NCBI GenBank assembly: GCA_900109895.1
Contig: FOBR01000018.1
Coordinates: forward strand, 1-64,000
Reading direction: 5' to 3'
Length of the DNA stretch: 64,000 bases
DNA from: a bacterium A37T11
GTDB taxonomy: Bacteria; Bacteroidota; Bacteroidia; Sphingobacteriales; Sphingobacteriaceae
In this document: piece by piece, positions 8,189 through 17,230 of the stretch
How the letters are laid out: each line of letters starts with the position of its first letter
How positions within the stretch are numbered: position 1 is the first letter of the stretch
Position numbers and translations under genes: made by a program
Notes under the pieces: generated by a model
Database searches by the model: none
Seen by the model: the letters and a program-made list of their open reading frames with translations, nothing else
Told to the model about the DNA's origin: nothing

Positions 8189-8692
8189 CTAGGGTTTTGC
8201 ATTCTGGGCATTCTCCCCAAATTTCGTATATACCTTGATCACATCGACAGCCATGTCTTTTTGCGGATTATTGACCTTATCTATAGTAATTCGCAAAACT
8301 GCCTTTTCATCGACCAGTTGCTCCTCATCGCTACTGTTGATTAATCGGTCATCAATCATATAGACGCTCGGGCCATCTTTTAAGTTGGTGTATTTCTTTT
8401 TAAGTGCGTTTAAGGTTATAAATGATGGGACGTGATCGCTCTTAGTGGTAAAGTATACTTGGGTTGTATAGGTGTGTCCATTAAATATGGTATCTTTTTT
8501 GACCAAATTTATATCCAGAGGTCCAATTGTTGAAAAATCCTGATTGGATACTAACTGCCCATTAACGAAATAAACAATATTGGGATCAACAGTTTGCTTG
8601 GTGTATACCACTTCAATGTTTGTAGAATCATTTACCTGGCCAATGCTCTTTAATGAAAGTAATGTCATCGTTAGCATTAAAATCTTTTTCAT
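8189..8692 (-). CDS. Secreted hypothetical protein (167 aa)
   Basis: A clean signal peptide (MKKILMLTMTLLSLKSIGQ) is followed by about 148 residues of unknown fold. The text has a NGQLVSNQDFSTIGPLDINLVKKDT pattern and a later VYMIDDRLINSS. These look like reused short motifs of the kind (a name plus an anchor residue) seen in periplasmic CarboxypepD/TonB-associated proteins, but I cannot assign a family. No cysteine lipobox. Monocistronic. Confidence 0.7.
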   Translation of the reverse strand: MKKILMLTMTLLSLKSIGQVNDSTNIEVVYTKQTVDPNIVYFVNGQLVSNQDFSTIGPLDINLVKKDTIFNGHTYTTQVYFTTKSDHVPSFITLNALKKKYTNLKDGPSVYMIDDRLINSSDEEQLVDEKAVLRITIDKVNNPQKDMAVDVIKVYTKFGENAQNAKP

Positions 8693-8858
8693 GATAATTT
8701 ACGTTCCTTATTAATCTAACTTCACTAGATAGTCCACAACCCTAGTAGAACATCAATCTACCCCAAATTTTTATTCAAATTTAAATATTCAAATGAAATA
8801 TCCAAACAAACAAAAATAATTTAAGGTCCTAAAATGTACTTAAATTGTCTTTCTTTAG

Positions 8859-9962
8859 TTATTTCATTGTTTCATTATATTTGGCTAGGTTTTCTTCTGC
8901 TTTTATTTTTACTCCTTCATTCTGCTGAGATAATGATGGATCATTTATGATATCAATAACCTTTTGCTGTAACTTAATTGCATTTTTTAGGTCTCCTACC
9001 TGAAAGTAGGCGGCTGCCATCTCACTATACGAATAAGAATCTATTGGCGAAAGTCTTGAAAAAGCTTGCTCCATAATACGTAAACCAAGGCGTTTGTCTT
9101 CAGTATTATCTTTCTCAACTACAGTTTTTCCAAACATCGCTAATGAAATTGGATCGTCTGCATAGCGTTCCATTATTTGTTGCGCATACTGATGTGCTTT
9201 TTTTTGGTCGTTCTTTTCCAACAGGTCAAAACAAGCAGTCATGAAAATGCCTTTTCCCAATAGCGAATTTTCTACACATTCTTGAGCAACATTAAAAGCT
9301 GCGCTGTCATTTCCATTTTTTATATATTCCATATATTGGATGCGAAGCAAGGAAAGATGGTCATTTTGTTTTTTTATTAATGTGTCTACATCTTTCTTAT
9401 CCTGTTTGTCAAATTTTCCTGTAATTACCCGATCTAACACGTATTCTAATCCTGCAAAAGGATGACCAATCCATGCTATACATCCATTTTGGTTGATGAC
9501 AAATGAAGTAGGGATCCCCTTCAATCCTGCCGCAGTCATCCAGTCATTCCAAGTTAGATCATTAGCAACGTCTGCCGCAACGGTATAATCAATACCATCA
9601 CCCAAATAATCTACAAATTGTTTCACTTTGACTAAGTAATCTGCTTTTTTATTTGTTGAATAGCGGTTTTCAAGGACGTCAAAACCAATAATTGTAGCTT
9701 TACCACTGTATTTTCTGGCTAATTTTGAAAGATGTGGCATAGCCATTTTACATGGGCCACACCATGTAGCCCAAAACTCCACAACGTAAACATGACCTTT
9801 TTCAAATTTATTTACCGGATTCCCTTTAATCCATCCAGAGGTGGTTATTTTAGGTGCCGGATCACCAATTTTTAGAATTTTTTGTTGTTTTTGGCTTTTT
9901 GCAGAAATGGCTACAAATATCAATGCTATAATTAATAGGAATTTAGTTATTCTATTTTTCAT
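8859..9962 (-). CDS. Secreted TlpA-like thioredoxin with helical C-terminal half
   Basis: 367 residues: a signal peptide (to about 24, ISAKSQ), then a thioredoxin domain at about 30-185 with redox motif WCGPC (C68, C71) and cis-Pro segment KGIPTSFVINQNG. A C-terminal part of about 180 residues with TPR-like helices follows (EECVENSLLGKGIF..., KKAHQYAQQIMERYADDPISLAMFGK, GDLKNAIKLQQKVIDII). It probably acts in the periplasm as a thiol-disulfide reductase. It is the last gene of uptake locus 1: its ATG overlaps the TAA of the PKD-like gene by one base (TAATG), so translation is coupled. Thioredoxins of this type accompany DUF4843/PKD-like SusCD loci; the client is unknown. Confidence 0.9.
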   Translation of the reverse strand: MKNRITKFLLIIALIFVAISAKSQKQQKILKIGDPAPKITTSGWIKGNPVNKFEKGHVYVVEFWATWCGPCKMAMPHLSKLARKYSGKATIIGFDVLENRYSTNKKADYLVKVKQFVDYLGDGIDYTVAADVANDLTWNDWMTAAGLKGIPTSFVINQNGCIAWIGHPFAGLEYVLDRVITGKFDKQDKKDVDTLIKKQNDHLSLLRIQYMEYIKNGNDSAAFNVAQECVENSLLGKGIFMTACFDLLEKNDQKKAHQYAQQIMERYADDPISLAMFGKTVVEKDNTEDKRLGLRIMEQAFSRLSPIDSYSYSEMAAAYFQVGDLKNAIKLQQKVIDIINDPSLSQQNEGVKIKAEENLAKYNETMK

Positions 9963-11404
9963 TATTTTCTGTTTTTATAATCTATATCTATTATTGCATT
10001 GAATCCGCTATATACATGTTCATAGGTTTGGTTATAAAAATCACCGGTATTAGTGATGGAAAAGGTATATAATTTTCCTTCTCCATTTTCATTTGTGGCC
10101 ACACAAATACTTCGGTTGTTATCTGGATATAGAACAAAAGCCCCAAATGCCTGCTTCAGTTTAAAAGCAGTTATTTGTGCCTCTTCAGAAAATGTATATA
10201 CTAACCGGGATTTTCTCGCTGGGATATCTAAGAGATATATACGATTTGATACAGTATAGTAAATTTGGAGATATAATCCTGATGATGCAAAAAATTGGGC
10301 ATCTGCTATATTTATGGCATCGCTGACATCGTATTTTTCTGCTGCTGCTATGGTGCCAGCGGTATTTATGCGGTACACATATCGTCCTCTTCCGGAATTA
10401 TCTTTCATGACGCAGTTATAAAACCCACTGATACTTTGACCTCCATATATCAATTCTTTCCCAACATTATTCATATCAAAAGCAGCTCCGTCCGGATTAG
10501 AAAATCCGTTGAGGAAGCCATTTTCATGAGAAAGGAATCGCTGGTTTTTGGTGTCATATACAAAACACTGACCCATGAATTGTTTTGGAAAAAGAAATGG
10601 AGATATTTTCCAATTTCCACGTATTGGAGCGCCATATTTGGTTACGAATGTGGGTATATTAATGTCAACATAAAATTCGTCTGCTAGGACCATAAAAGCT
10701 CCATAGGCATACTTTGTATATGCGTGTGCCTGAATATACCCTGGGAGTTGGGACTGATAAAACCAATCATGCAAACCATTAATTTTTGAAAAACTGGCAT
10801 AGTCTACTTGAACAGCATCTTTTTCTCCGTATGCGAATATTTGTTGAACTAAGTTTGCATTAAGTACGCGAACCGATTTTGTGTTTTTAGGTAGCAGGTC
10901 TGTATTGGCTGTACGGTATAGATCATGGATAATGTTACTTTCAGGCGTGACGATAGCTATGTCATTTGTTCCATCAGGTTTACGCTCTAATACCAGCCAA
11001 CCTTCACTCAGCTTACTATTTACATAGAGCTGAAATTCTTTATAATAGGAAACCTGGGTGTTTGGGTCTGTAACAGTATAAAGCAATATGTAATTTCCGG
11101 GATGCAATCCTACTGAAATTTTTAGGTCTTTCTCATTGCCCAGTTCATAGTTTGTGCCACCGTTGGGTGTTAAAAATGCACTCCAACGATATTGGAGAGT
11201 TGATTCAGAAACTTTTGCCGTTTGAGTTAGGATGGTTGAGACCTTCAACGTATCAAATTGTTGTACTGTAATGGTGTCTCCTAGTACGGAGGATGCGGAT
11301 ATTACATTTATGGGATGCAAATCATAGTTTCCTTTATCCTTATAACAACTGCTAACCAATAGAGATATTGCAGCTATGCCGCTATAAAATATATTTATTT
11401 TCAT
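9962..11404 (-). CDS. PKD-like family surface lipoprotein
   Basis: 480 residues from the chosen start (MKINIFYSGIAAISLLVSSC), which gives a signal peptide with lipobox LVSSC. The longer frame back to 11476 would add an unlikely 24-residue leader overlapping the upstream gene. The N-terminal third resembles a PKD/Ig-like fold (TLQYRWSAFLTPNGG, GNYILLYTVTDPNTQVSYYKEFQLYV). The rest is a beta-rich region typical of the family found downstream of DUF4843 genes in SusCD loci. It is probably exposed on the outer membrane as a substrate-binding accessory to SusC/SusD. No catalytic motif is visible. Confidence 0.8.
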   Translation of the reverse strand: MKINIFYSGIAAISLLVSSCYKDKGNYDLHPINVISASSVLGDTITVQQFDTLKVSTILTQTAKVSESTLQYRWSAFLTPNGGTNYELGNEKDLKISVGLHPGNYILLYTVTDPNTQVSYYKEFQLYVNSKLSEGWLVLERKPDGTNDIAIVTPESNIIHDLYRTANTDLLPKNTKSVRVLNANLVQQIFAYGEKDAVQVDYASFSKINGLHDWFYQSQLPGYIQAHAYTKYAYGAFMVLADEFYVDINIPTFVTKYGAPIRGNWKISPFLFPKQFMGQCFVYDTKNQRFLSHENGFLNGFSNPDGAAFDMNNVGKELIYGGQSISGFYNCVMKDNSGRGRYVYRINTAGTIAAAEKYDVSDAINIADAQFFASSGLYLQIYYTVSNRIYLLDIPARKSRLVYTFSEEAQITAFKLKQAFGAFVLYPDNNRSICVATNENGEGKLYTFSITNTGDFYNQTYEHVYSGFNAIIDIDYKNRK

Positions 11405-11441
11405 GCCGAATATTTTTATGTAAATACTATCATCAATAATA

Positions 11442-12131
11442 TTAAAATGGAAAAACGATTGCTTCTCCAAATTCATCTAATAGGGGCACCCCATGTTCTT
11501 CCTGATAAGTGATCAAGGCATTTCGGCATGTTTGATTAATAAACCTGAAAATGGAAAGCTGCAAACCGGTAAATTCTTCATATCCGGTTTCACGGATAAT
11601 CAATCCGTATTTAACCTGACTGAATCGACCAAGAAAATTTTCTTGCCAGGATGCTGGTCGTGTCAGGAAATTATTTACTTTCAATAAGTAGTTGATCTGG
11701 TCGGTTACTCCTGGGTCAAAATCATCCGAATGCGTTAGGGTGAGGTGTAGTTTAATTTCTTTTTGTGCCAGAATCGGGTCTTTAAATAGTTTGACCGGAA
11801 GATAACCAGTGAAACTACCTGCTGGTATTACTGCAGTCAATAATTGATATATATTTGAATAACTTTCTGATTCAGTGGTCAGTGTACAGTTTACAAGCCG
11901 GTCTGCATCTTTTGCAACTCCCATAATTCGCAATGGTATATAAAAGGTGTCTTGAAGTATTCCTGGCTCTTTTATTGCAAATGAATAAGTAGCACTATCC
12001 CGAATTAATGTGTTAGCTATTCCATCAAAATAAACTTTATCCTTTAATGAAAAGGACATCAACGCATCTTTTTTACATGCCGCCATCATAATAAAAAGGC
12101 ATGCTAATATGAATATGTATTTTATGTGCAT
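11442..12131 (-). CDS. DUF4843-type lipoprotein of uptake locus 1
   Basis: 229 residues with signal peptide and lipobox (LFIMMAAC). The middle has the family pattern KVYFDGIANTLIRDSATYSFAI, then IPLRIMGVAKDADRLVNC, and a C-terminal helical part with FNLGRFSQVKYGLIIRETG-like sequence. It sits 12 bp after susD and 37 bp before the PKD-like gene. DUF4843 proteins occur almost only in this SusC-SusD-DUF4843-PKD arrangement and are taken to be surface accessory binding proteins. Confidence 0.8.
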   Translation of the reverse strand: MHIKYIFILACLFIMMAACKKDALMSFSLKDKVYFDGIANTLIRDSATYSFAIKEPGILQDTFYIPLRIMGVAKDADRLVNCTLTTESESYSNIYQLLTAVIPAGSFTGYLPVKLFKDPILAQKEIKLHLTLTHSDDFDPGVTDQINYLLKVNNFLTRPASWQENFLGRFSQVKYGLIIRETGYEEFTGLQLSIFRFINQTCRNALITYQEEHGVPLLDEFGEAIVFPF

Positions 12132-12143
12132 CGTTTTAAAATT

Positions 12144-13550
12144 CTAAGGGTTAAATTCTTTTTCATCATCAGGTTGTGGTAATTGATAAATTGCCGGGGT
12201 TATTGGTGAAGGATAACCACTGAGTTGGGTCACGTTTTTGCGCTTATAATAGTAGAATAGTTGTCCTTCCTGATAAAATTCCTTTTGATAAGATTTAGTC
12301 AACTCGTCTGAAAGATTGCTTTTGGAAAGTTCAGCTGACAATAATTGTTGACCGCGGTTTTGCCTCACTTGATTGAGAAGAGAAATACTGGCAGCTTGAT
12401 TTGGAGCAGTTTCTGCAGCTATAAAATACATTTCGGCCAATTTAATGACTGGTACACGATTTCTAAAATTACTGTTTGTGATATCGTCTTGCCAATATTT
12501 AGCTGGATACTTTATTCCCGACGCGCCTTCTGTTTTCCAAAGGTAAAGGTACCTGTAATCTGTACTTCCGCCAGAAGAAACATCAAAAATTTGGTTTATG
12601 GCGTCTTCTTTGGTTGTAAGTAATTGAGAAAGAGAAGATGACTTAAACAATTCTGCATTGATATCGGTTAGGTTAGACACGTAGATACCAAACAGCTGTT
12701 CCATGGTAAATGTTCTGTTTGGTGAACTCACTGCACTTACCTCCTCTGATGTTATAAATGGAAACAAACCGGACTGAATGACCTCCATGGATTGTGAATA
12801 GGCCGCTTCTGTTGCTCCTCTATATAGGTTGATTCTTGCCATAAGGCCGATCACCGCCCAATAATTCATGTGGTTGCGGGTGTTTGAAAGAAATATATCA
12901 GAAATACCTGTAACCACTTCTTTTCTAACGGATAGGAGACTTTTGGCTGTATCCAGGTCGGCAAGACATTTTTCTAATATAGTCCCTGTTGGAAGTGCCT
13001 TTTTGACGTCCATATCAAATGTGGTTACATAGGGTATAGAAGCATTATCCATGCCGAGCGTGGGAACAGGCCCGAATGCTCTGAGCAGATCAAAGTGAAC
13101 TAAGGCCCTTAACGCAAAAGCCTCTCCTTTAATGATTTGATAATTGTTATGGGTAAATAAGGATTCTTTGCCGTTAATGGCTTCCAAAAGATTATTTAGA
13201 TTGGCAATAGCACTATATGCGTTTATCCAAAATGTGTTAATTTTGGCCTGGGTTGAAATATCTTTATACTCATACTGCCCTGCTTGATAATATGCGCTGC
13301 TGGTGGCATCTACGTCATACTGCCTGGCTAATACATCCACCAATCCCATGGTAAATTCTTTGGCATATAGTTCTCGTGAAGCTAATTTAACATATACTCC
13401 TATCAGGGCATCTTTAAAGCCCTGTTCATTTTCAAACAATGCGGCTTCGCTAATTTGTGATTTTGGTTTGGTATCCAGCCATTTGCTACAACTTACACAA
13501 ATCACACTAAGAGTGATAATCAATATACAATATATATTTTTAATTCGCAT
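12144..13550 (-). CDS. SusD/RagB-family nutrient-binding lipoprotein (locus 1)
   Basis: 468 residues from the ATG giving MRIKNIYCILIITLSVICVSC, a signal peptide with lipobox. The longer frame to 13601 would overlap susC. SusD hallmarks: SKWLDTKPKSQISEAALFENEQGFKDALIGVY at the N-terminus, the TPR-like helices (AIANLNNLLEAI, EAFALRALVHFDLLRAFG), and a C-terminal RVPVIKLAEMYFIAAET motif. It forms the lid over the SusC barrel and captures ligand on the cell surface. It lies 10 bp after susC in the same operon. Confidence 0.92.
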   Translation of the reverse strand: MRIKNIYCILIITLSVICVSCSKWLDTKPKSQISEAALFENEQGFKDALIGVYVKLASRELYAKEFTMGLVDVLARQYDVDATSSAYYQAGQYEYKDISTQAKINTFWINAYSAIANLNNLLEAINGKESLFTHNNYQIIKGEAFALRALVHFDLLRAFGPVPTLGMDNASIPYVTTFDMDVKKALPTGTILEKCLADLDTAKSLLSVRKEVVTGISDIFLSNTRNHMNYWAVIGLMARINLYRGATEAAYSQSMEVIQSGLFPFITSEEVSAVSSPNRTFTMEQLFGIYVSNLTDINAELFKSSSLSQLLTTKEDAINQIFDVSSGGSTDYRYLYLWKTEGASGIKYPAKYWQDDITNSNFRNRVPVIKLAEMYFIAAETAPNQAASISLLNQVRQNRGQQLLSAELSKSNLSDELTKSYQKEFYQEGQLFYYYKRKNVTQLSGYPSPITPAIYQLPQPDDEKEFNP

Positions 13551-13560
13551 GTTATAAGTA

Positions 13561-16500
13561 TTAAAATGAAGTTGAAATATTGACTGTATAATTTCTGGCA
13601 AAGGGATAGCTCAAGCCTCTTTCTATCTCAACGGTTGATATCCTCGCCAGATTATTAACCATAAAATTAATCCGTGTATTTTTAAGTTTCAACCGAGAGG
13701 TCTTTGTCTCTGGTATGATATAAGCTAGGGATATAGACTCTAAATCTAAAAAGTTATCGCGTTGCATAAACCTGGAGGTACTGTTAGTTGCTGTAGTCAC
13801 AATTTGATTATTGCTCGTGATTAGCCCTTTAAAAAATGTTTCATCGCCAGGTTGTTTCCACCGGTCATATAAAACCCGATCATCTACATTGAAACGTAGG
13901 TCGGCATTCTCTACCCTATCTACCAAAGTTTGGTTATACACTGTTCCTCCAAGCTGATAGGAAGCGTATGCAGATATTTGCCAGCCTTTATAACTAAAAG
14001 TGGTTCCTAAATTACCTCTTAGGTCTGGAATAGCATCGCCCACAATAACTTTATCTGATGCACTCCATGTATAGGTATAGTCTCCATTTTTGGTTAGAAA
14101 AACTTCACTACCATTACTTGGGTCAATTCCCATAGAACGTACTGCCCAAATGGCATTGACAGACTGTCCTTCTACAAATCGAAGTTGAGGCCTATTTTGT
14201 AAATCGATGGCATCATTTGCTTCATTCATTTTCTGTAACGAATTAGAAATCTCTTTAATCCGATTCTGATTGTGTATGCCATTTGCAAAAACATTCAGGT
14301 AAATGGATTGCCGCTCATCTCGAATAAGAAAGGCGCTAATATTAGCCTCTACACCTATATTTTCAAGTTTGCCTACATTTTGTTTATATGAACTCACGCC
14401 AAGTGAAGGTGGCGTATTGATATCTAATAATAAGTCGTTGGTTATCTCACGATAGCCGTCTAATCTAATCGTTACGCGGTCATTCCAAAAAGAAATATCA
14501 CTTCCGATATTTTGCTTAAGGGTTTGCTGCCACTTTAATGAAGCATTACCATAACTAAGAATGTTAGCTCCGAACATCCCTATGTAATCTTGATTACTTT
14601 GATACTGATAGGTACTTACGGCCATATATGGAGGAAATTGTTGACTTCCGGTTGTGCCAATACCTGCTCTTATTTTGAATTTTGAAAGGAAATTTTCTCT
14701 CAAAGACTTCATAAATGATTCTTCATGAAGGTTCCATCCAATACCTGCTGCCCAAAAAGGTGCTAACCTGTTATTCGCCCCAAATTGTGATGAGCCATCT
14801 ACATTCCACGAAAAATCAAATAAGTATCGTTTATCATACGTATAATTAACACTCGTGAAAGCCGAAGTTCTTCTTGTGATGTTGTTATAGCCTGTTGGAC
14901 GACTATCGCGCAAATATTCTTTGCCTAAAAAAAACTGATCTAACAGTTGGTTGGGGAAGCCCCGTACAATAAATGACCCTGCATCACTTTTTTGTTGGGC
15001 AACTGCGGTGCCAATGGTAACGTAAATTAAGCTTTTCCCGAAATTACGGTTATAATCTGCTGTCAGACTGATATCGTATGAATTAAAACTTCCATTACCT
15101 TTGGTATAACTTCCTCTGGTGTAATAATCTTCTGATTCATAATCATCTATTCCAATAAATGAGGTATGATCTGCAGGCAAATATTGATGGCTTTCATTCT
15201 GTTGGCTGGTCAAACCCAATTTTCCTGTCAAACGGAAAGAATTATTGGGACGATATTCTATAAACGTGTTATTATTAAACCCGATGTATTTTGAGTAATC
15301 TGTAGTTCCAATTGTGGCATTATACATGGGATTAGTAATAATGGTTTCTCCTGAATATCCTGGTATACTAAAATAATCTAATACTTTTGTGATCCGTCCA
15401 TATTCGTCATAAGGCGACCAATATGGATTTAATTTTGCATATTCGGAAAAATTACCATAGGGCGAATTATCAGAACGATTGCTGGAAATGGTGAATTGAT
15501 TACTAACTAATAATTGTTTTTTTCGATAGGAAATCATCATACTCCCTTCATAGTTGTCTCTTGATGATCCCTTCATAACTCCACGGTTATTGGTATAGGC
15601 AAAAGAAGTGCTATATCGCAAGTAATTATCTCCTCCTTCTACAAACAGCGATTGTTTATTTCCCCATCCGCTTTGCAGGGGCTGCGAAAGCCAATAGGTG
15701 TCTACACCTCTTTGAATATCACCCAGCCTTTTGGCATATAGTTTGTCGTAATATAATTGGTATTTCGGATTGGTGGTACGTCCATCATATAATCCACCGA
15801 GTTTCTCTACTTTAAGTTTTTCTGACGCATTTAGTAAATGATAAGAATTTAAATCTGGACCGGTATATTGAATATTGCCGGTATAAGTTAGGGTGAGCTT
15901 GCCGGGGAGCGGTCGTTTGGTCTCTACTACGATTACTCCGTTGGCTGCACGGGAACCATATGCAGATGTTGCTACTGCATCTTTCAGAACCGTAATTTTA
16001 TCAATCCGATTTATATCAAGGTCATAGATCTTTTGCAAACTAACCTCAAATCCATCCAAAATAAATAATGGCATACTTGGATTAGTTGAATAGGATGCCA
16101 TAAAATCTGCACCAGATGAGGGTATAACCGCGGTTTCACCTTGCTGAACTGGAAAATTATTTGTGCCTCGAAGGCTTATTTGAGGCAATTTATTAGGGTC
16201 GCTTCCAAATTCTAAATTGTCTGGAATACGTATTGCTGGATCAAATACTTTCAGTGCCTCGAAAACGTTTATAGAATTGACGTTGCGAAGTTGATCTCCG
16301 TTAATGGTTGTAGCTACGCCAGTAAAATTTTCTGTGGGCCTTGAATATAGCCCAGTTACCACAACACTTTCTAATTCTACTTTGATGGTTTTCAATTCAA
16401 CATCGAGTACTTGGCTGGGATCGGTCACAACAACCTCTTTAACTTCCATTCCCAAAAATTTAAAAATTAAGGTAACTCCTTTGCGGGGAATAAGAATAGA

Positions 16501-17016
16501 AAATGCGCCATTTATATCTGTAGTGGTTTTTATGTTGTATTCCTTTATAGATATTAGTGCCCCTTTGAGCGGATTCCCTAAGGTATCTGTCAATTTGCCT
16601 TGTACAACCATTTGTTGTATAGGGTAATTTTTAGCATTTTTAAGTAAAGCTTCGTCTTTTCTTTTAACTATAATCGACTTGTTAATAATTCGATATGAGA
16701 ATGGAAGATTTTTAAAAAGTGTATTTAATGTTTCTTCTAAACTGACCTGATTGACATTTAAAGTTGTATTGATTTGTCCAAGGCTTTCTTCATCCCAAAT
16801 GAATACGAAGCCCGTCTGATCCTTTACAGACGAAAATATATTAGTCAGAGGCTGATTTAACTCATGTAGCGTAACTAATTGTGCATATCCTTTGGCTGCA
16901 ACTTGAATGCAACAAACTGTCATAATGAATACAAATATTCTCATCACCCGTATTATGATAAGTACCGGGGTCGATTGTTTAACCCTGGAGCATTGATTAA
17001 ATAACATAAAATTCAT
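13561..17016 (-). CDS. SusC/RagA TonB-dependent receptor with STN signalling domain (locus 1)
   Basis: 1151 residues. A long signal peptide ends near KGYAQ (about 45). It is followed by a secretin/TonB short N-terminal domain (about 50-125; TTLNVNQVSLEETLNTLFKNLPFSYRIINKSIIV). Next come a CarboxypepD regulatory-like domain (about 135-220; VQGKLTDTLGNPLKGALISI), a plug (about 225-360; SLRGTNNF, FILDGFEVSL, DINRIDKITVLKDAVATSAYGSRAANGVIVVETK) and the outer-membrane barrel ending in an aromatic residue (NISTSF). The STN domain is the part that contacts FecR in trans-envelope signalling and matches the sigma/FecR pair just upstream. Imports an unknown polymer or peptide together with SusD. Confidence 0.93.
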   Translation of the reverse strand: MNFMLFNQCSRVKQSTPVLIIIRVMRIFVFIMTVCCIQVAAKGYAQLVTLHELNQPLTNIFSSVKDQTGFVFIWDEESLGQINTTLNVNQVSLEETLNTLFKNLPFSYRIINKSIIVKRKDEALLKNAKNYPIQQMVVQGKLTDTLGNPLKGALISIKEYNIKTTTDINGAFSILIPRKGVTLIFKFLGMEVKEVVVTDPSQVLDVELKTIKVELESVVVTGLYSRPTENFTGVATTINGDQLRNVNSINVFEALKVFDPAIRIPDNLEFGSDPNKLPQISLRGTNNFPVQQGETAVIPSSGADFMASYSTNPSMPLFILDGFEVSLQKIYDLDINRIDKITVLKDAVATSAYGSRAANGVIVVETKRPLPGKLTLTYTGNIQYTGPDLNSYHLLNASEKLKVEKLGGLYDGRTTNPKYQLYYDKLYAKRLGDIQRGVDTYWLSQPLQSGWGNKQSLFVEGGDNYLRYSTSFAYTNNRGVMKGSSRDNYEGSMMISYRKKQLLVSNQFTISSNRSDNSPYGNFSEYAKLNPYWSPYDEYGRITKVLDYFSIPGYSGETIITNPMYNATIGTTDYSKYIGFNNNTFIEYRPNNSFRLTGKLGLTSQQNESHQYLPADHTSFIGIDDYESEDYYTRGSYTKGNGSFNSYDISLTADYNRNFGKSLIYVTIGTAVAQQKSDAGSFIVRGFPNQLLDQFFLGKEYLRDSRPTGYNNITRRTSAFTSVNYTYDKRYLFDFSWNVDGSSQFGANNRLAPFWAAGIGWNLHEESFMKSLRENFLSKFKIRAGIGTTGSQQFPPYMAVSTYQYQSNQDYIGMFGANILSYGNASLKWQQTLKQNIGSDISFWNDRVTIRLDGYREITNDLLLDINTPPSLGVSSYKQNVGKLENIGVEANISAFLIRDERQSIYLNVFANGIHNQNRIKEISNSLQKMNEANDAIDLQNRPQLRFVEGQSVNAIWAVRSMGIDPSNGSEVFLTKNGDYTYTWSASDKVIVGDAIPDLRGNLGTTFSYKGWQISAYASYQLGGTVYNQTLVDRVENADLRFNVDDRVLYDRWKQPGDETFFKGLITSNNQIVTTATNSTSRFMQRDNFLDLESISLAYIIPETKTSRLKLKNTRINFMVNNLARISTVEIERGLSYPFARNYTVNISTSF

Positions 17017-17053
17017 CGTTCATAAAGGCAACATAAAGGCCGATGGGCTACCC

Positions 17054-17075
17054 AAGTTGACTATGCCGTCAACTT
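17054..17075. promoter_or_regulatory. 8-bp perfect hairpin in the susC leader (locus 1)
   Basis: AAGTTGAC and GTCAACTT form a perfect 8-bp stem around a 6-base loop (TATGCC), about 40 bases upstream of the susC start. CATAAAGGC is also repeated at 17021 and 17032 next to the start. Could be a dyad operator or an RNA element controlling susC translation. No function is established. Confidence 0.45.
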
Positions 17076-17147
17076 TACTTATGTTTGTGCCTTTGGGTAA
17101 GTAAATTTAGTTCTGTGAATAGTAATAGGTGCTACCCAGAAAATTTG

Positions 17148-17172
17148 CCGGTAGTGTAGTCAGCACTGCCGG
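17148..17172 (-). terminator. Hairpin between fecR and susC, possible terminator/attenuator
   Basis: Read on the minus strand, CCGGCAGTG pairs with CACTACCGG (one G-U wobble) around a short loop and is followed by CAAATTTTC, a weak U-tract. It lies 60 bases after the anti-sigma stop. It could end the regulatory transcript, leaving susC under its own sigma-dependent promoter. Confidence 0.5.
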
Positions 17173-17230
17173 TTTTATCTTATGGAAGCAAATTTTTGTA
17201 TGATTTATTACTGCCTAACCTCCTTTTTTA

